From an uncultured Eubacterium sp. (GTDB lineage Bacteria; Bacillota; Clostridia; Lachnospirales; Lachnospiraceae): DNA of 29,757 nt. Where the stretch lies: NCBI GenBank assembly GCA_910577295.1, contig CAJTLS010000029.1:2186-31942 (forward strand). Direction: 5' to 3'. A model generated the notes under the pieces. It was not told the origin of the DNA, ran no database searches, and saw only the letters and a list, made by a program, of their open reading frames with translations. The position numbers and the translations under genes were made by a program. Positions 9,501-16,977 of this stretch are shown in pieces; position 1 is the stretch's first letter; each line of letters starts with the position of its first letter.

Positions 9501-9876
9501 CTTTCGCCGTTGCGTTTAGCTGGCGCATCTCGCTCTGACTGGCTCCCGACAACGCCTTTACCGTAGACATCTGGCTATCAAACTCCATGCCCGTTTTGAT
9601 GGAAAACGCGCCGATGCCAACCGATGCCGCAGCCGCAGCCGTAGTCACTACCTTAAATGCTTTTTTAGCCGCTTTGCCTATTTTATCAAACATCGGTTTT
9701 GTATCCTGAAGACTCTGCCGGAAGCTGGTTTTCATGTTGCCGGAAGAGCGGGCGGCCTCTCTGGAAATTGCCCGCAATTCGCTCTTTGTCAGCTTCATAC
9801 TCTGTGGAAACGATTTACTGATTTCGCCGGCAATCTGTATCGCCAGCTGATATTCTGTCCTTTTATTTCCTGCCAT
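6577..9876 (-). CDS. Tail tape measure protein (TP901 family)
   Basis: 1099-residue protein that sets tail length and is ejected with the DNA. The TP901-type core is clear at roughly residues 95-330: GMEFDSQMSTVKALSGAS, TAKELGATTKWTAKESGQAM, MAMAGWDTKQMI, YSVEDTAIALGLMANSGIKA, GTSVRSWLTRMAKPT. A hydrophobic Gly/Ala-rich region at about 430-515 could be membrane-active. The rest is long helical coiled coil. The C-terminus has GGFITKPEFSLLAEAGFPEVVIPLDGSPNA, common in phage tape measures. At the usual roughly 1.5 angstrom per residue the tail would be near 160 nm. Its start overlaps the end of the frameshifted chaperone extension. Confidence 0.95.
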   Translation of the reverse strand: MAGNKRTEYQLAIQIAGEISKSFPQSMKLTKSELRAISREAARSSGNMKTSFRQSLQDTKPMFDKIGKAAKKAFKVVTTAAAAASVGIGAFSIKTGMEFDSQMSTVKALSGASQSEMRQLNATAKELGATTKWTAKESGQAMEYMAMAGWDTKQMIAAVPATMNLASASGEELATVSDIVTDSMTAFNMKAKEAVHFTDVLAAAATNSNTDVGKLGESFKYAAPLAGTMKYSVEDTAIALGLMANSGIKASQAGTSVRSWLTRMAKPTKESATAMKALGIKLKDSKGNMKSFRTVIDETRESLKKIKGKDKQMKYAGMLAGKTGMSGLLAVVNATDKDYKKLSKSIDECKGAAEEMANTKLDNLEGDVTLFKSALDGAGLEIYNELKEPLRELVSDGTKWVGGFAKSFKEKFPTIKRNIAQVGEAVSVLATPVLKLGGWLVSHPHVITGTLTSIGAAFATHKIASGITGAVSGIKSLVSGFSALSLASKSFFIGTAAVTAIAGVCAAVKSYNNAMKEQSLAETFGDIALSMDDIKIAAAKIVGARKLERVRELLSVKKESIGFADSLKEANQRLNMLDWKFSIGMKMTETDVSDYESNIKQFVDSAQKLVDRKGYEVNVAASVLFSKDSQEYESVIKNNNSFFSKLDGEVAELSGKIEKKLKKGVKEGFTPDLREEINGLLQQISEATKTVTEAENDAKWDLLNAKWSGKDLNADSYKNLKEELQKNVKEVENGADEAFTTLATSINQQYKSGQIDKKTYEKEMQQAKEARSETIQKAKDKGQEFLYNTAMDTYGKKIQNNQYMSDGDISAAKEIFQGVKEMNPTSQLGVNADTISFGLDKIGGRWGEIANISDMFEQFFSGGEEGTFKTLRKKSKDIINTHFSSGKKFKSPYEEKIELQTTLEVNEINIEGIQADTRRAADGIKRELSTVSKGSIPIEIPVTFVGDTSKIDIKNGNKGGKNKTQKVKKRAKGGFITKPEFSLLAEAGFPEVVIPLDGSPNAYRLLYRTMEILGIKNNAAGFTGMSQSIMSYSSDSGNKRTAGNNRQTEPPVVIQYSPNIVINGDADESRIKNALQDDYARFERFMKRYKKENGRVSLA

Positions 9877-10380
9877 ACCGTTCTTCCATCACCTCCATAT
9901 AATCCCTCATAAGCTCATATAACGACGTCAGGGACATCTTTTGTAAAAACTCAAGAGATGTCCCCAGATTGATGCTCAAAATAAGCAGAGTCTTTTTAAG
10001 TTCTGAAAAATCGTTAATATCGACGTGGTAAATTATAAAAAATTACTTACCATATTCCTCAGTTCCCTCGCATCGGAAATTGATACATTTAACATTGCTT
10101 CCAGCGGCAAATCAAGCGCAATAGATATCAGGTTGGCAACAAAAACCCACGACCTCTCCATAAAAATGTCATTGCCGTATCCCTGCGCAATCGTCATTTG
10201 GCGGGCGTCAATCAACGCATCGTACTTCAAATCCAAAAACGGAGTAAAATCTAATTTTTCATATTTCTTGCCCTCAAACTCAAACGGTTTTGTTAAGGCA
10301 ACCACATATTCACCAGATGCCGCCGTTTTTAACTCTTTCTTCTCCTCTTCCTTGCTAGCAGTTTCATTTTCTTTGTTCAT
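9863..10380 (-). CDS. Tail assembly chaperone, -1 frameshift product (gpE-E')
   Basis: Predicted 172-residue fusion: 114 codons of the short chaperone, then a -1 slip at TTTTTTA (10036-10042) and 58 residues in the new frame. The new frame is open from the slip to a TAA at 9863-9865. It encodes an acidic helical extension (VDINDFSELKKTLLIL, then LGTSLEFLQKMSLTSLYEL, ending MEEMEERYGRK-like with MEVMEERYGRK). This matches the layout of lambda G/GT and P2 E/E', where the extension recruits tube protein. The extension has no start of its own, and the tape measure start overlaps its last 14 bases. The slip efficiency cannot be read from sequence. Confidence 0.85.
10033..10380 (-). CDS. Tail assembly chaperone, short form (gpE / Mu gp41-like)
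   Basis: 115-residue protein between tail tube and tape measure, the position of the short assembly chaperone that coats the tape measure during tail building. It has a charged N-terminus (MNKENETASKEEEKKE), a beta segment (YVVALTKPFEFEGKKYEKLDF), and a helical middle (DALIDARQMTIAQGYG). It ends in RNMVSNFL at a TTTTTTA slippery sequence, where a longer product is predicted (separate entry). A strong AAGGAGG site precedes the ATG at 10380. Confidence 0.85.
   Translation of the reverse strand: MNKENETASKEEEKKELKTAASGEYVVALTKPFEFEGKKYEKLDFTPFLDLKYDALIDARQMTIAQGYGNDIFMERSWVFVANLISIALDLPLEAMLNVSISDARELRNMVSNFL
10036..10042 (-). promoter_or_regulatory. Programmed -1 ribosomal frameshift site
   Basis: On the minus strand the reading frame runs AAT TTT TTA TAA, so T TTT TTA is a canonical X XXY YYZ heptamer placed one codon before the stop of the short chaperone. 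Slipping back by one base continues in the frame TTT ATA ATT and stays open for about 58 codons. I did not compute a downstream stimulatory structure. Confidence 0.85.
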
Positions 10381-10392
10381 GTATATCCCTCC

Positions 10393-10932
10393 TTAACAGT
10401 TCGCCAGAATAGGCGCTAAAATATCTTCGTTATTAACAATCAGTTTCGGGTTGATTTTATCCAGCTCAAAAAATACAAAACCGTCCTGTTCGTACTTAAA
10501 ATACGTCACATTCATTTTTAAGCTAGCGTCCATCTTATCACCGATTTTTAGTTTTCCTGTTTTAAATCCCTTAACCGTGCCACCGACAACAACTTTAATG
10601 CCTGTATTTGCCTTTTCGTGCGTCTTTTGTACGGTAGACTGCATATTTGCCCGGAATGTAATCATGTGGAACCGCCCCGGAACAAACTTAATCATATCGC
10701 CGCACAACGATTTAAACGGGATATCCATATCCACATCCTCATAATGTCCGACAATATCCGCAGAATATGTGCCAAGAATACCGGCGCCACTGATTTCGCT
10801 CGTAATCGAGTTCCACTCCGGCATCTCTATCTCTTCCGACAGGCCAAAAACCCGACTAGCGTTACTGTCGTACATATTAAAATTACTGATTACCTCAGGG
10901 ATTAGCCCCTCTAAAAGTGATTTTGTTTTCAT
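10393..10932 (-). CDS. Major tail tube protein (gpFII/gpM-like)
   Basis: 179-residue protein after the sheath gene, the fixed place of the tube subunit of contractile tails. Family features include the N-terminal LEGLIPEVISNFNMYD, MPEWNSITSEISGAGILGTYSA with a GHYEDVDMDIPFKSL beta region, and a C-terminal GGTVKGFKTGKLKIGDKMDASLKMNVTYFKY followed by a KINPKLIVNNED stretch, matching P2 FII-type tube proteins. Its ATG shares four bases (ATGA) with the sheath stop, suggesting coupling for stoichiometric output. Confidence 0.87.
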   Translation of the reverse strand: MKTKSLLEGLIPEVISNFNMYDSNASRVFGLSEEIEMPEWNSITSEISGAGILGTYSADIVGHYEDVDMDIPFKSLCGDMIKFVPGRFHMITFRANMQSTVQKTHEKANTGIKVVVGGTVKGFKTGKLKIGDKMDASLKMNVTYFKYEQDGFVFFELDKINPKLIVNNEDILAPILANC

Positions 10933-12398
10933 TCGTCCTCACCTCCTGCAAATTCGGCCATCAGGGCGTTTATATCAAATGCCATTAACGCCGTTATCGA
11001 CTGTAGCGGCAGATACGGAGCAAGGGAAATATGGAGTTTAATATTCCCGCTCATAATATCCTCTGCCGTATGCTCCTCTTTCCTAAACTCAATGCCGGCT
11101 CCGGCACAAACGCCTGCCGCAACATAACCGTTACACTCCATATTTTCTTCATCCACCAATATCTCAATAAACCGGGTACTTCCGGCGCCATCAATGCGGC
11201 TAAAATACTTGCGAACAAAAAGATTCCCTTTCCACGTAAAAAACCGGTTGACCGACCAAAACTTTTCGTCCGGCTCACTTGTATCAGGATAAGCCGCCGA
11301 ATAATTGCCCCACAGTTTATAACCCTCCATATTTAAAAACGTAGCAACGCCATAGGCATTTACCGTATTGGCATGTACCAAATCCATTAAAACAGTAGTG
11401 CCGTCACTTAAACATGCCTCATCAATCAACGCCGCTTTATTAGACGGCGACAGATGAGGCATATCACCATTTTCCGCGTCTGTCCTTTGTACAATGGCGG
11501 CCGCAGCGGCAGAGCCATAAATGATTTTCCCGCCTTTTTTAACCATCGGCCACACGACATACGCATGCTTGGATATCAGCCCCGACTCTTCCTTTACCCT
11601 GCCAATATCTTCAAAACTTTTACATTTTTCCGTATCTAAATCAATTATGCAGTCCGCGCTGAATGCACCATTAATACACTCGCACTTTGCCTGCAGTACT
11701 GCTGCCACATTAGGGTCATGACTGTAACCGGGGGCCGCTATAATAGATGCCGTAACGCCAAACAACGGATAAATTTTACGGATTGCCTCACATCCCTTTT
11801 CCGTGCCTGTTTCTGCATCATACCCGCCAATCACGGTATTGCTCGTGACAGCGTCTGTATCCACCACCTCTCCAGACACCGCTAATGTTGTGGCACTCGC
11901 CGCACTGCTGCCGGCCAGCAGCGTAATTACAACGTGATTATCCTCGCAAGACAAAAGATAGTCTTTTTCCTTTTCCAATTTGTTTGCGCCGGCCTGAACA
12001 TTTAGTGTGGACGGTATGACCTTGCCGTTAGGGATAATGGCAGTACGCTCCGACACGGGAACGGTAAGCATATCCATCTCTTTTTTATGTACCTCCGGGT
12101 CTAATACATTAATAAAAACAACCGGGGAAATTACATCCTCCAAATCATCCGCGAAAAAGTGCATATACATCGCCTGACACAACGAAAACGACTGGAAATC
12201 ATCCTGATAGCCAAGCCGTTTCATCACATCCTCTTTCGTGTGGCAGATAACAGGCGTATTCACATTATTTATGCCGCTTCCCGTCATATGCACCGGAGCA
12301 GTGCCGATATATACAGGAATACCACTCGTAATTCCCATGATATTGCCGTTATTCTGCTTCGCTCTCTTTGCATATACGCCGTGCTTAATTGCTTCCAT
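10929..12398 (-). CDS. Tail sheath protein
   Basis: 489-residue contractile sheath subunit. It begins MEAIKHGVYAKRAK, then GITSGIPVYIGTAPVH, the standard N-terminal handle of phage sheath proteins. A variable protruding domain follows (about 90-200). The conserved core has FGVTASIIAAPGYSHDPNV, the AYVVWPMVKKGGKIIYGSAAAAA region and the C-terminal EKFWSVNRFFTWKGNLFVRKYFSRIDG and FIEILVDEENMECNGYVAAG. It shows the tail is contractile (myovirus). The start overlaps the preceding small gene by 14 bases and has GGGAGGCG upstream. Confidence 0.93.
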   Translation of the reverse strand: MEAIKHGVYAKRAKQNNGNIMGITSGIPVYIGTAPVHMTGSGINNVNTPVICHTKEDVMKRLGYQDDFQSFSLCQAMYMHFFADDLEDVISPVVFINVLDPEVHKKEMDMLTVPVSERTAIIPNGKVIPSTLNVQAGANKLEKEKDYLLSCEDNHVVITLLAGSSAASATTLAVSGEVVDTDAVTSNTVIGGYDAETGTEKGCEAIRKIYPLFGVTASIIAAPGYSHDPNVAAVLQAKCECINGAFSADCIIDLDTEKCKSFEDIGRVKEESGLISKHAYVVWPMVKKGGKIIYGSAAAAAIVQRTDAENGDMPHLSPSNKAALIDEACLSDGTTVLMDLVHANTVNAYGVATFLNMEGYKLWGNYSAAYPDTSEPDEKFWSVNRFFTWKGNLFVRKYFSRIDGAGSTRFIEILVDEENMECNGYVAAGVCAGAGIEFRKEEHTAEDIMSGNIKLHISLAPYLPLQSITALMAFDINALMAEFAGGEDE

Positions 12399-12717
12399 CT
12401 ATCACGCCTCCCTTTTTCTTAACGCTTAACATCTCCTCTGCCTTTTTGTAGCAGATGGAGACTGCCGAGCATGGATTTTCCATCTCCGCATTTGTTTTTG
12501 CCAATTCCGATACTGGTATCAAAAGAGACTGTAGCATCGGTATCTCCTCTATTTTCTTTTGCAGTAAATCGGATAGTTTACCCTCTGCAAACAATGTGTT
12601 TTTTGTCACCACACCGGCAATATTAGGGCCGATATACATCACGGTTTCCCTCTTTCTTGCCGTTTTTGTTTTTGCACCGGCCTTTTCCGCCGTGCCTGTT
12701 GTCTTTTTGTCACTCAT
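12385..12717 (-). CDS. Small conserved tail-module protein (Mu gp38 slot)
   Basis: 110-residue protein between tail terminator and sheath. The first 25 residues are Lys/Thr/Ala rich and probably disordered. The body has MYIGPNIAGVVTKNTLFAEGKLSDLL, MLQSLLIPVSELAKTNAEM and SAVSICYKKAEEML. I do not recognise a named family. In Mu the same slot holds gp38 (DUF2635), but I see no clear sequence match, so that link is positional only. It overlaps the upstream gene by ATGA and the sheath by 14 bases, so it is surely translated with them. Confidence 0.7.
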   Translation of the reverse strand: MSDKKTTGTAEKAGAKTKTARKRETVMYIGPNIAGVVTKNTLFAEGKLSDLLQKKIEEIPMLQSLLIPVSELAKTNAEMENPCSAVSICYKKAEEMLSVKKKGGVIDGSN

Positions 12718-13244
12718 GCGTTCATGTCCTCCCTTTCATAAGTCGGAATCAAAAAACGAAGAGCCGCACCGCCAAAATAATAGGGGTGTGTATCTTCGTC
12801 GTTTGGGCTTACTGCAAATACCATTTCCGGCTCGCATTCCGCTGCGCCGATAACCGGATTTATTAAAAATCGTCTCTGGATTTTTTCAAAAAGGGTCAAC
12901 ATGCTGTGTTGGTACTGGCAGTCTTCTTTTTCATAAAAAATCCCTAATTCCAAAATAATATCCACAGTCCGCTTCGTTGTAATACCTGTTACTTTTACAT
13001 TGTCAATCCTTACGACACAGTACGGGAATTCTGTGTCTGTCTCATTTGTTTGCAGCAATCCGTTTTCTTCTGTTATGTCACTGTCTTCTGTGTTGCTCTG
13101 TGGCTGTGGCAGTGTCTGGGAAAATACATGCAGGTCTGCCACATCACCATTTGCGTCATAAAAGGAAACGCCCCCGGACAGGCGGCGGATTTCATCCGTT
13201 AGTACCGCCACCAGTTCCTCGGGCGTGGAAGCCGAAGCTTTCAT
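12714..13244 (-). CDS. Probable tail terminator / tail completion protein (gpU, Mu gp37 slot)
   Basis: 176-residue protein after the Z-like protein and before the sheath block. It has LVAVLTDEIRRLSGG near the start, a low-complexity acidic insert (about 45-70), and a FPYCVVRIDNVKV, LTLFEKIQRRFLINPVIG and DTHPYYFGGAALRFLIP core. The pattern of mixed alpha/beta with a helix of the form LFEKIQRRF fits tail terminators that cap the tube, but the sequence is divergent. Assignment is from position and shape. Confidence 0.6.
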   Translation of the reverse strand: MKASASTPEELVAVLTDEIRRLSGGVSFYDANGDVADLHVFSQTLPQPQSNTEDSDITEENGLLQTNETDTEFPYCVVRIDNVKVTGITTKRTVDIILELGIFYEKEDCQYQHSMLTLFEKIQRRFLINPVIGAAECEPEMVFAVSPNDEDTHPYYFGGAALRFLIPTYEREDMNA

Positions 13245-13856
13245 CTAAACAGCCCCTCTCTTTTTCATGTATTTGTCAATGTTTTTCTGCACGTAGAACT
13301 GAAGTTTTTCTGTAATATCCGACTCTTCCACCCGAAACGCCCCTTTTGCCATATGCGTCACGGATAATGCATTCACCGTTTTAACTTTTCTTGATTTATC
13401 CTCGTCCAGCTTCCTCTGCACAAGCGACTTATGCCCGCTTTTAAACCGGACCATAAACGCTTTGGAATACCCCCTCTCTCTATTTTCCAACACCTCCATG
13501 AGGCTACTCTTAGCCAGCACGCGGGCGGCATAGGCATCCGGTCTGTTCTTTCCGTACGCCAGTGTATCAGGTGTAACAGTAAAACGCACCATCTCATTCC
13601 GATAACCGCTGACGTTAATAATAGTTCTTGGATTTGCATAAGTCGCACTCTTTCTGGTTAACTGTTCTTCCGGCTTAATCTTTTCTTTGTCGTAGTCATA
13701 ACGTTTCTCAATCCCGGTCTTCAGTTTTTTCATGGCGTACTTTCCGGCCGCATTGGATGCATCTTTTAAAATGGTATCTTTCTTGTACCAGGCGCCATCC
13801 AGCTCTTTGATGATTTCTTCGGCGGATTTAGCAACTGCAATATGTATATCTATCAT
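13245..13856 (-). CDS. Minor tail / neck protein Z-like
   Basis: 203-residue protein that resembles the lambda gpZ (prophage minor tail protein Z) family: IIKELDGAWYKKDTILKDASNAAGKYAMKKLKTGIEKRYD at the N-terminus, NVSGYRNEMVRFTVTPDT in the middle, and a Lys/Arg-rich segment RFKSGHKSLVQRK. gpZ joins head and tail and helps position the DNA end. Its ATG overlaps the stop of the FII-like gene (ATGA), and order FII-Z-U is that of lambda. Confidence 0.72.
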   Translation of the reverse strand: MIDIHIAVAKSAEEIIKELDGAWYKKDTILKDASNAAGKYAMKKLKTGIEKRYDYDKEKIKPEEQLTRKSATYANPRTIINVSGYRNEMVRFTVTPDTLAYGKNRPDAYAARVLAKSSLMEVLENRERGYSKAFMVRFKSGHKSLVQRKLDEDKSRKVKTVNALSVTHMAKGAFRVEESDITEKLQFYVQKNIDKYMKKRGAV

Positions 13857-14176
13857 CGCTTTCCTCCCCTGATTGTGATTTCATACATTCCGCTATCCGT
13901 CCGCACATCGGCAACTAAAAAACGGCTGCCATCAATCACAAGCGGACTGTTGACCTTTGGCATTGTTCCAAAATCATCAGCCGCAACAAAAAAGAGCAGC
14001 TTTTTTAACGCTACCCCCTCTTCATACGGACTCTTCTTTGCCGTTCTTCTTGCGAGTTCCGCCTCGTCTATGCTGATTGGCATACTTTTCCCATTGACAA
14101 CATGCACCGACGCCATCTCATCAATATCAAGGAAAACGTCGTGAATATCACTTTTCACATCATCCTTAAAACTCAT
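13853..14176 (-). CDS. Head-tail joining protein (FII-like)
   Basis: 107-residue protein straight after the capsid gene. It has an N-terminal helix with SFKDDVKSDIHDVFLDIDEMA, a HVVNGKSMPISID beta turn, then LLFFVAADDFGTMPKVNSPLVIDGSRFLVADVRTDSGMYEITI, which is the beta-barrel pattern of gpFII-type connectors that form the platform for tail attachment. Length is close to lambda FII (117). Call is by pattern and synteny. Confidence 0.65.
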   Translation of the reverse strand: MSFKDDVKSDIHDVFLDIDEMASVHVVNGKSMPISIDEAELARRTAKKSPYEEGVALKKLLFFVAADDFGTMPKVNSPLVIDGSRFLVADVRTDSGMYEITIRGGKR

Positions 14177-14186
14177 ACCTCACCGC

Positions 14187-15488
14187 CTATTCTGTTTCTT
14201 CCGGATAATTTGCCTCCTGATATGCCAAAATAGCAGACTTAATCTCATCTACTAACATTTCGGTATTCACCTGTTCGTTCGTCATGCCAATCGTTTCCGC
14301 GTAACCAATCAGTTCTGCTTTTGTCCTCATGGCGTTGATTTCATCATTCGTTTTCAGCATAACCTCTTCTTTTGGAGTCTGGATGTCAGTTTCTGACATA
14401 TTGCTGCCTGTGTCACTTTCCTTTTCCGGCACGTCATAAATGTTAGTAACAAGCCAGCTATCCCAATGGAGCGGATACGGCACAGGGCGTGAAAATGTCT
14501 GTACCTCCATTTGGTTTGTCTTTTCGTCCGCTATGACGCGCGGAACAATTTGTGCAGCAAAACTCTTAAAGCCACCGCCTTTTATAAATGTGACTTGCGA
14601 ATAGACCGTATCGCCCATGCCAGGATGTAACATCGCCATGGTTCCTTTCGGCAGCATTTCCTTTATTTCGCCGTCCAAATCCTCAAAGTCATTATCATAG
14701 GTAAACATCGACATAACAATACCGTTGATGTTGATATCACCGTTAAAAGTAACGCCATCCGGAAGTTCTTTTGGTTTTACCTCGCCGATATCAACCCTCT
14801 TTTTATTGTAGTACTCCAAAAACTTCTCGTCCGTCATAAACAGCATTGCCACATCCGACGTCATAACCAAATCCGTAGCCCTGAAACCGCGTTTCTTTAG
14901 TATGGATGCCATCTTGTACAATTCTACAATCTTTTCCTGTGCCGTCATGGACGTCAAAGGTTTGCTTAACTGATAGCGATTTTCAAATTTATCCTCGTAA
15001 AACTGCAAAACCGAAATCGTCGGGTTCTCGCCTTTCGCGGCGTCTTCCGCGCTTGCATAGTGATGCATCTCGACGCGGCCATCCGTAATAATGTTGCAGC
15101 ACATATTTTCCCACCGTCGGAAAATAGACTGGCGTAAATCATCTAAATGTTCCGCTTCAATTTCATTTTCCCGTTCCGCCGGTGTGCGTTCCGATTCCGG
15201 AGACTCGCCAAACGCTTTTTGCTCCAACTGCTCGGCCGTAATCAGTTTTTTAGGCGCTATGTACGGCGCCTTAACCTCTCTCGCCCGATAACCGTCGCTT
15301 TCCATGACAATCCCATTGATAACCGGTATAACAAACGGCGCAATCCTGCGTCCTTTGTTTTTTGTCTCAATCAGCGCTTTCTCCGAATAATAAACTTTTC
15401 CGTCCGGAAAGTACCGGTTTTTAAAAAACTGTATTACCGGATACATCTTTTTAACCGTCCTGATTAATGTACGTGTTTCTGCTATCAT
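14187..15488 (-). CDS. Major capsid protein E with C-terminal extension
   Basis: 433-residue product. Residues 1-350 are lambda gpE-type capsid: FKNRYFPDGKVYYSEKALIETKNKGRRIAPFV, a DDLRQSIFRRWENMCCNIITDGR helix, FRATDLVMTSDVAMLFM, and the late RVIADEKTNQMEVQTFSRPVPYPLHWDSW, very typical of this family. After about residue 370 there is a linker (ESDTGSNMSETDIQTPKEE) and a helical domain of about 55 residues (TNDEINAMRTKAELIGYAETIGM to the end) that resembles HeH/FI-type small domains usually encoded as a separate gene after E. The gene has no FI neighbour, so E and an FI-like domain look fused. Confidence 0.9.
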   Translation of the reverse strand: MIAETRTLIRTVKKMYPVIQFFKNRYFPDGKVYYSEKALIETKNKGRRIAPFVIPVINGIVMESDGYRAREVKAPYIAPKKLITAEQLEQKAFGESPESERTPAERENEIEAEHLDDLRQSIFRRWENMCCNIITDGRVEMHHYASAEDAAKGENPTISVLQFYEDKFENRYQLSKPLTSMTAQEKIVELYKMASILKKRGFRATDLVMTSDVAMLFMTDEKFLEYYNKKRVDIGEVKPKELPDGVTFNGDININGIVMSMFTYDNDFEDLDGEIKEMLPKGTMAMLHPGMGDTVYSQVTFIKGGGFKSFAAQIVPRVIADEKTNQMEVQTFSRPVPYPLHWDSWLVTNIYDVPEKESDTGSNMSETDIQTPKEEVMLKTNDEINAMRTKAELIGYAETIGMTNEQVNTEMLVDEIKSAILAYQEANYPEETE

Positions 15489-15500
15489 TGTTTTCCCTCC

Positions 15501-15854
15501 TTATTTCAACAAAATCCCGTGGATACGCAGATTGTCAATATCCGTTTCCGTTAAATCTACATCGCTGATTACCCTGTCCGTCCGGAAATTCCCACAGATA
15601 TAAACTGATACGACAACGCTGTTGTCCGTCGCAGTATAGACCGTATCATCCGAGACAATGCAGTTTGCCGCACCGTCCGCCTGATGAGGCGTATAACTCC
15701 CGTCAGCAAAATCAATCAGTTGTCCGCGTTTTAATATCCCGCCCTTTCCTGCCTCCAGTGTAACATTAATGTTTTTAGCGTCCACCGGTCTGCAAAAATC
15801 ATAAATCAATCCATCCGGTTCAACATTATAAACCTCTTTATTCATCTGTTTCAT
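15501..15854 (-). CDS. Head decoration protein D-like
   Basis: 117-residue protein between protease/scaffold and capsid, the lambda gpD slot. It shows the D-family pattern: LEAGKGGILKRGQLIDF, ADGAANCIVSDDTVY, and a final beta segment VVVSVYICGNFRTDRVI followed by LRIHGILLK, a common ending for this family. gpD trimers stabilise the expanded capsid. The start at 15854 has GGGGGGAG six bases upstream and overlaps the end of the scaffold frame. Confidence 0.87.
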   Translation of the reverse strand: MKQMNKEVYNVEPDGLIYDFCRPVDAKNINVTLEAGKGGILKRGQLIDFADGSYTPHQADGAANCIVSDDTVYTATDNSVVVSVYICGNFRTDRVISDVDLTETDIDNLRIHGILLK

Positions 15855-16227
15855 TTCTCACTCCCCCCTTTCTCTTGTTTACATAGCCGGCCATAGTATC
15901 CGACTCATCCTTTTCATTCTCTTCAGGACTTGCCTTAACCTCTTCTGTTTTTGACTCCTTAAAGTCTGCCATGGCGTCCGCCATATAGGATGTCATCCTC
16001 AGTTTTTCATCTTTCATGGCCTTAAATGCCAGTTCTTTGGCATCTATAACCGTTTCCCCGTATTTGGCCTCCTGCAGTGTCTCTCTTTTCACCGTCATGT
16101 GCAGTTCATCCAAATCCTGCAGGCGTTTTCTCTCTTCTTTTACACCGTCATTTTTAGCTTCCTGAAGCATTTGGTTCAGCTTGCTTTCTTCCTCCGGATT
16201 TTCCTGCAAAAATTTTTCTAATGTCAT
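15838..16227 (-). CDS. Nested scaffolding protein (Nu3-like internal start)
   Basis: Within the protease gene, and in the same frame, an ATG at 16225-16227 (MTLEKFLQENPE) is preceded by AAGGAGGG exactly nine bases upstream, one of the best ribosome sites in the window. Translation from it gives a 129-residue, highly charged helical protein. Lambda makes its scaffold Nu3 in the same way from inside gene C. The start and site are seen directly; expression of the separate product is inferred. Confidence 0.75.
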   Translation of the reverse strand: MTLEKFLQENPEEESKLNQMLQEAKNDGVKEERKRLQDLDELHMTVKRETLQEAKYGETVIDAKELAFKAMKDEKLRMTSYMADAMADFKESKTEEVKASPEENEKDESDTMAGYVNKRKGGVRNETDE

Positions 16228-16977
16228 GGTTTCATTCCCTCCTTTTTGATTTTTTTTATCAGAAACAGTCTCATCAGGACTGACATCTGTCCGATTATTT
16301 TCTGGCGGCTGCTCACCCTCCCCGTTGTCCGGCTCAGGCAGTCCGGAAAAGTAGCCGTCTTTCATGGCAGCCAGTATTTCCCGCGCCTTTTCCTCCGTAA
16401 TTATCGGGATTGTGGCATTCACAACAACTTTTTCTTTCTGATTTTCCGCCGGATTGCCATAAAGGTAATCATCTACAAAGCCATACTTTATCGCCATTTC
16501 CGGCGACATAAAGGTATCGTTATCCATTAGCGTCTGTAGCTCATCTCTGCTTTTTCCCGTCCTGCGCACATATACATTGATAATACCCTGATTAAATGCT
16601 TCCAGCGCATCGCCGGACATATGCATATCGCGGTAATCCCCCTCGGTATAACATTGCGTATTATGTATCATAAGGATAGCGGCGTCTGAAGTTAATACCT
16701 CATCACCGGCGCAAACGACAAGGGAAGCGGCCGACATGGCATTAATCAGATGTACCGTAACCCTGCCGGGATAATCTTTGATGATTTTATACATTTCAAA
16801 TCCCGATGTTGCAACTCCTCCATTGGAATTTACCTCGATAATCACATCCCCGCCATTTGCCTTATTAAGTTCCTGCTGCAATAATTTGGGATATGCGGCT
16901 TCCCACCCAAGCCATTGATAAAATTCGCCGGCCGTATTTGTCACAATCGGACCCTTAATTTCAATCTTTGTTGCCAC
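15838..16977 (-). CDS. Head maturation protease with C-terminal scaffold (lambda C-like, ClpP/S49 fold)
   Basis: Prohead protease. Start: an in-frame GTG at 17007 lacks a site, while the GTG at 16977 has AGGAGG nine bases upstream, giving 379 residues. Residues 1-185 are a ClpP-like fold: GDVIIEVNSNGGVATSG (oxyanion region), NAMSAASLVVCAGDEV with the likely catalytic Ser, ILMIHNTQ with the catalytic His, and SPEMAIKYGFVDDYLYG at the end. After a low-complexity linker (about 205-250) comes a helical, Glu/Lys-rich scaffold part starting MTLEKFLQENPEEE. This is the C/Nu3 arrangement of lambda. The gene overlaps the end of the portal gene. Confidence 0.9.
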   Translation of the reverse strand: MATKIEIKGPIVTNTAGEFYQWLGWEAAYPKLLQQELNKANGGDVIIEVNSNGGVATSGFEMYKIIKDYPGRVTVHLINAMSAASLVVCAGDEVLTSDAAILMIHNTQCYTEGDYRDMHMSGDALEAFNQGIINVYVRRTGKSRDELQTLMDNDTFMSPEMAIKYGFVDDYLYGNPAENQKEKVVVNATIPIITEEKAREILAAMKDGYFSGLPEPDNGEGEQPPENNRTDVSPDETVSDKKNQKGGNETMTLEKFLQENPEEESKLNQMLQEAKNDGVKEERKRLQDLDELHMTVKRETLQEAKYGETVIDAKELAFKAMKDEKLRMTSYMADAMADFKESKTEEVKASPEENEKDESDTMAGYVNKRKGGVRNETDE

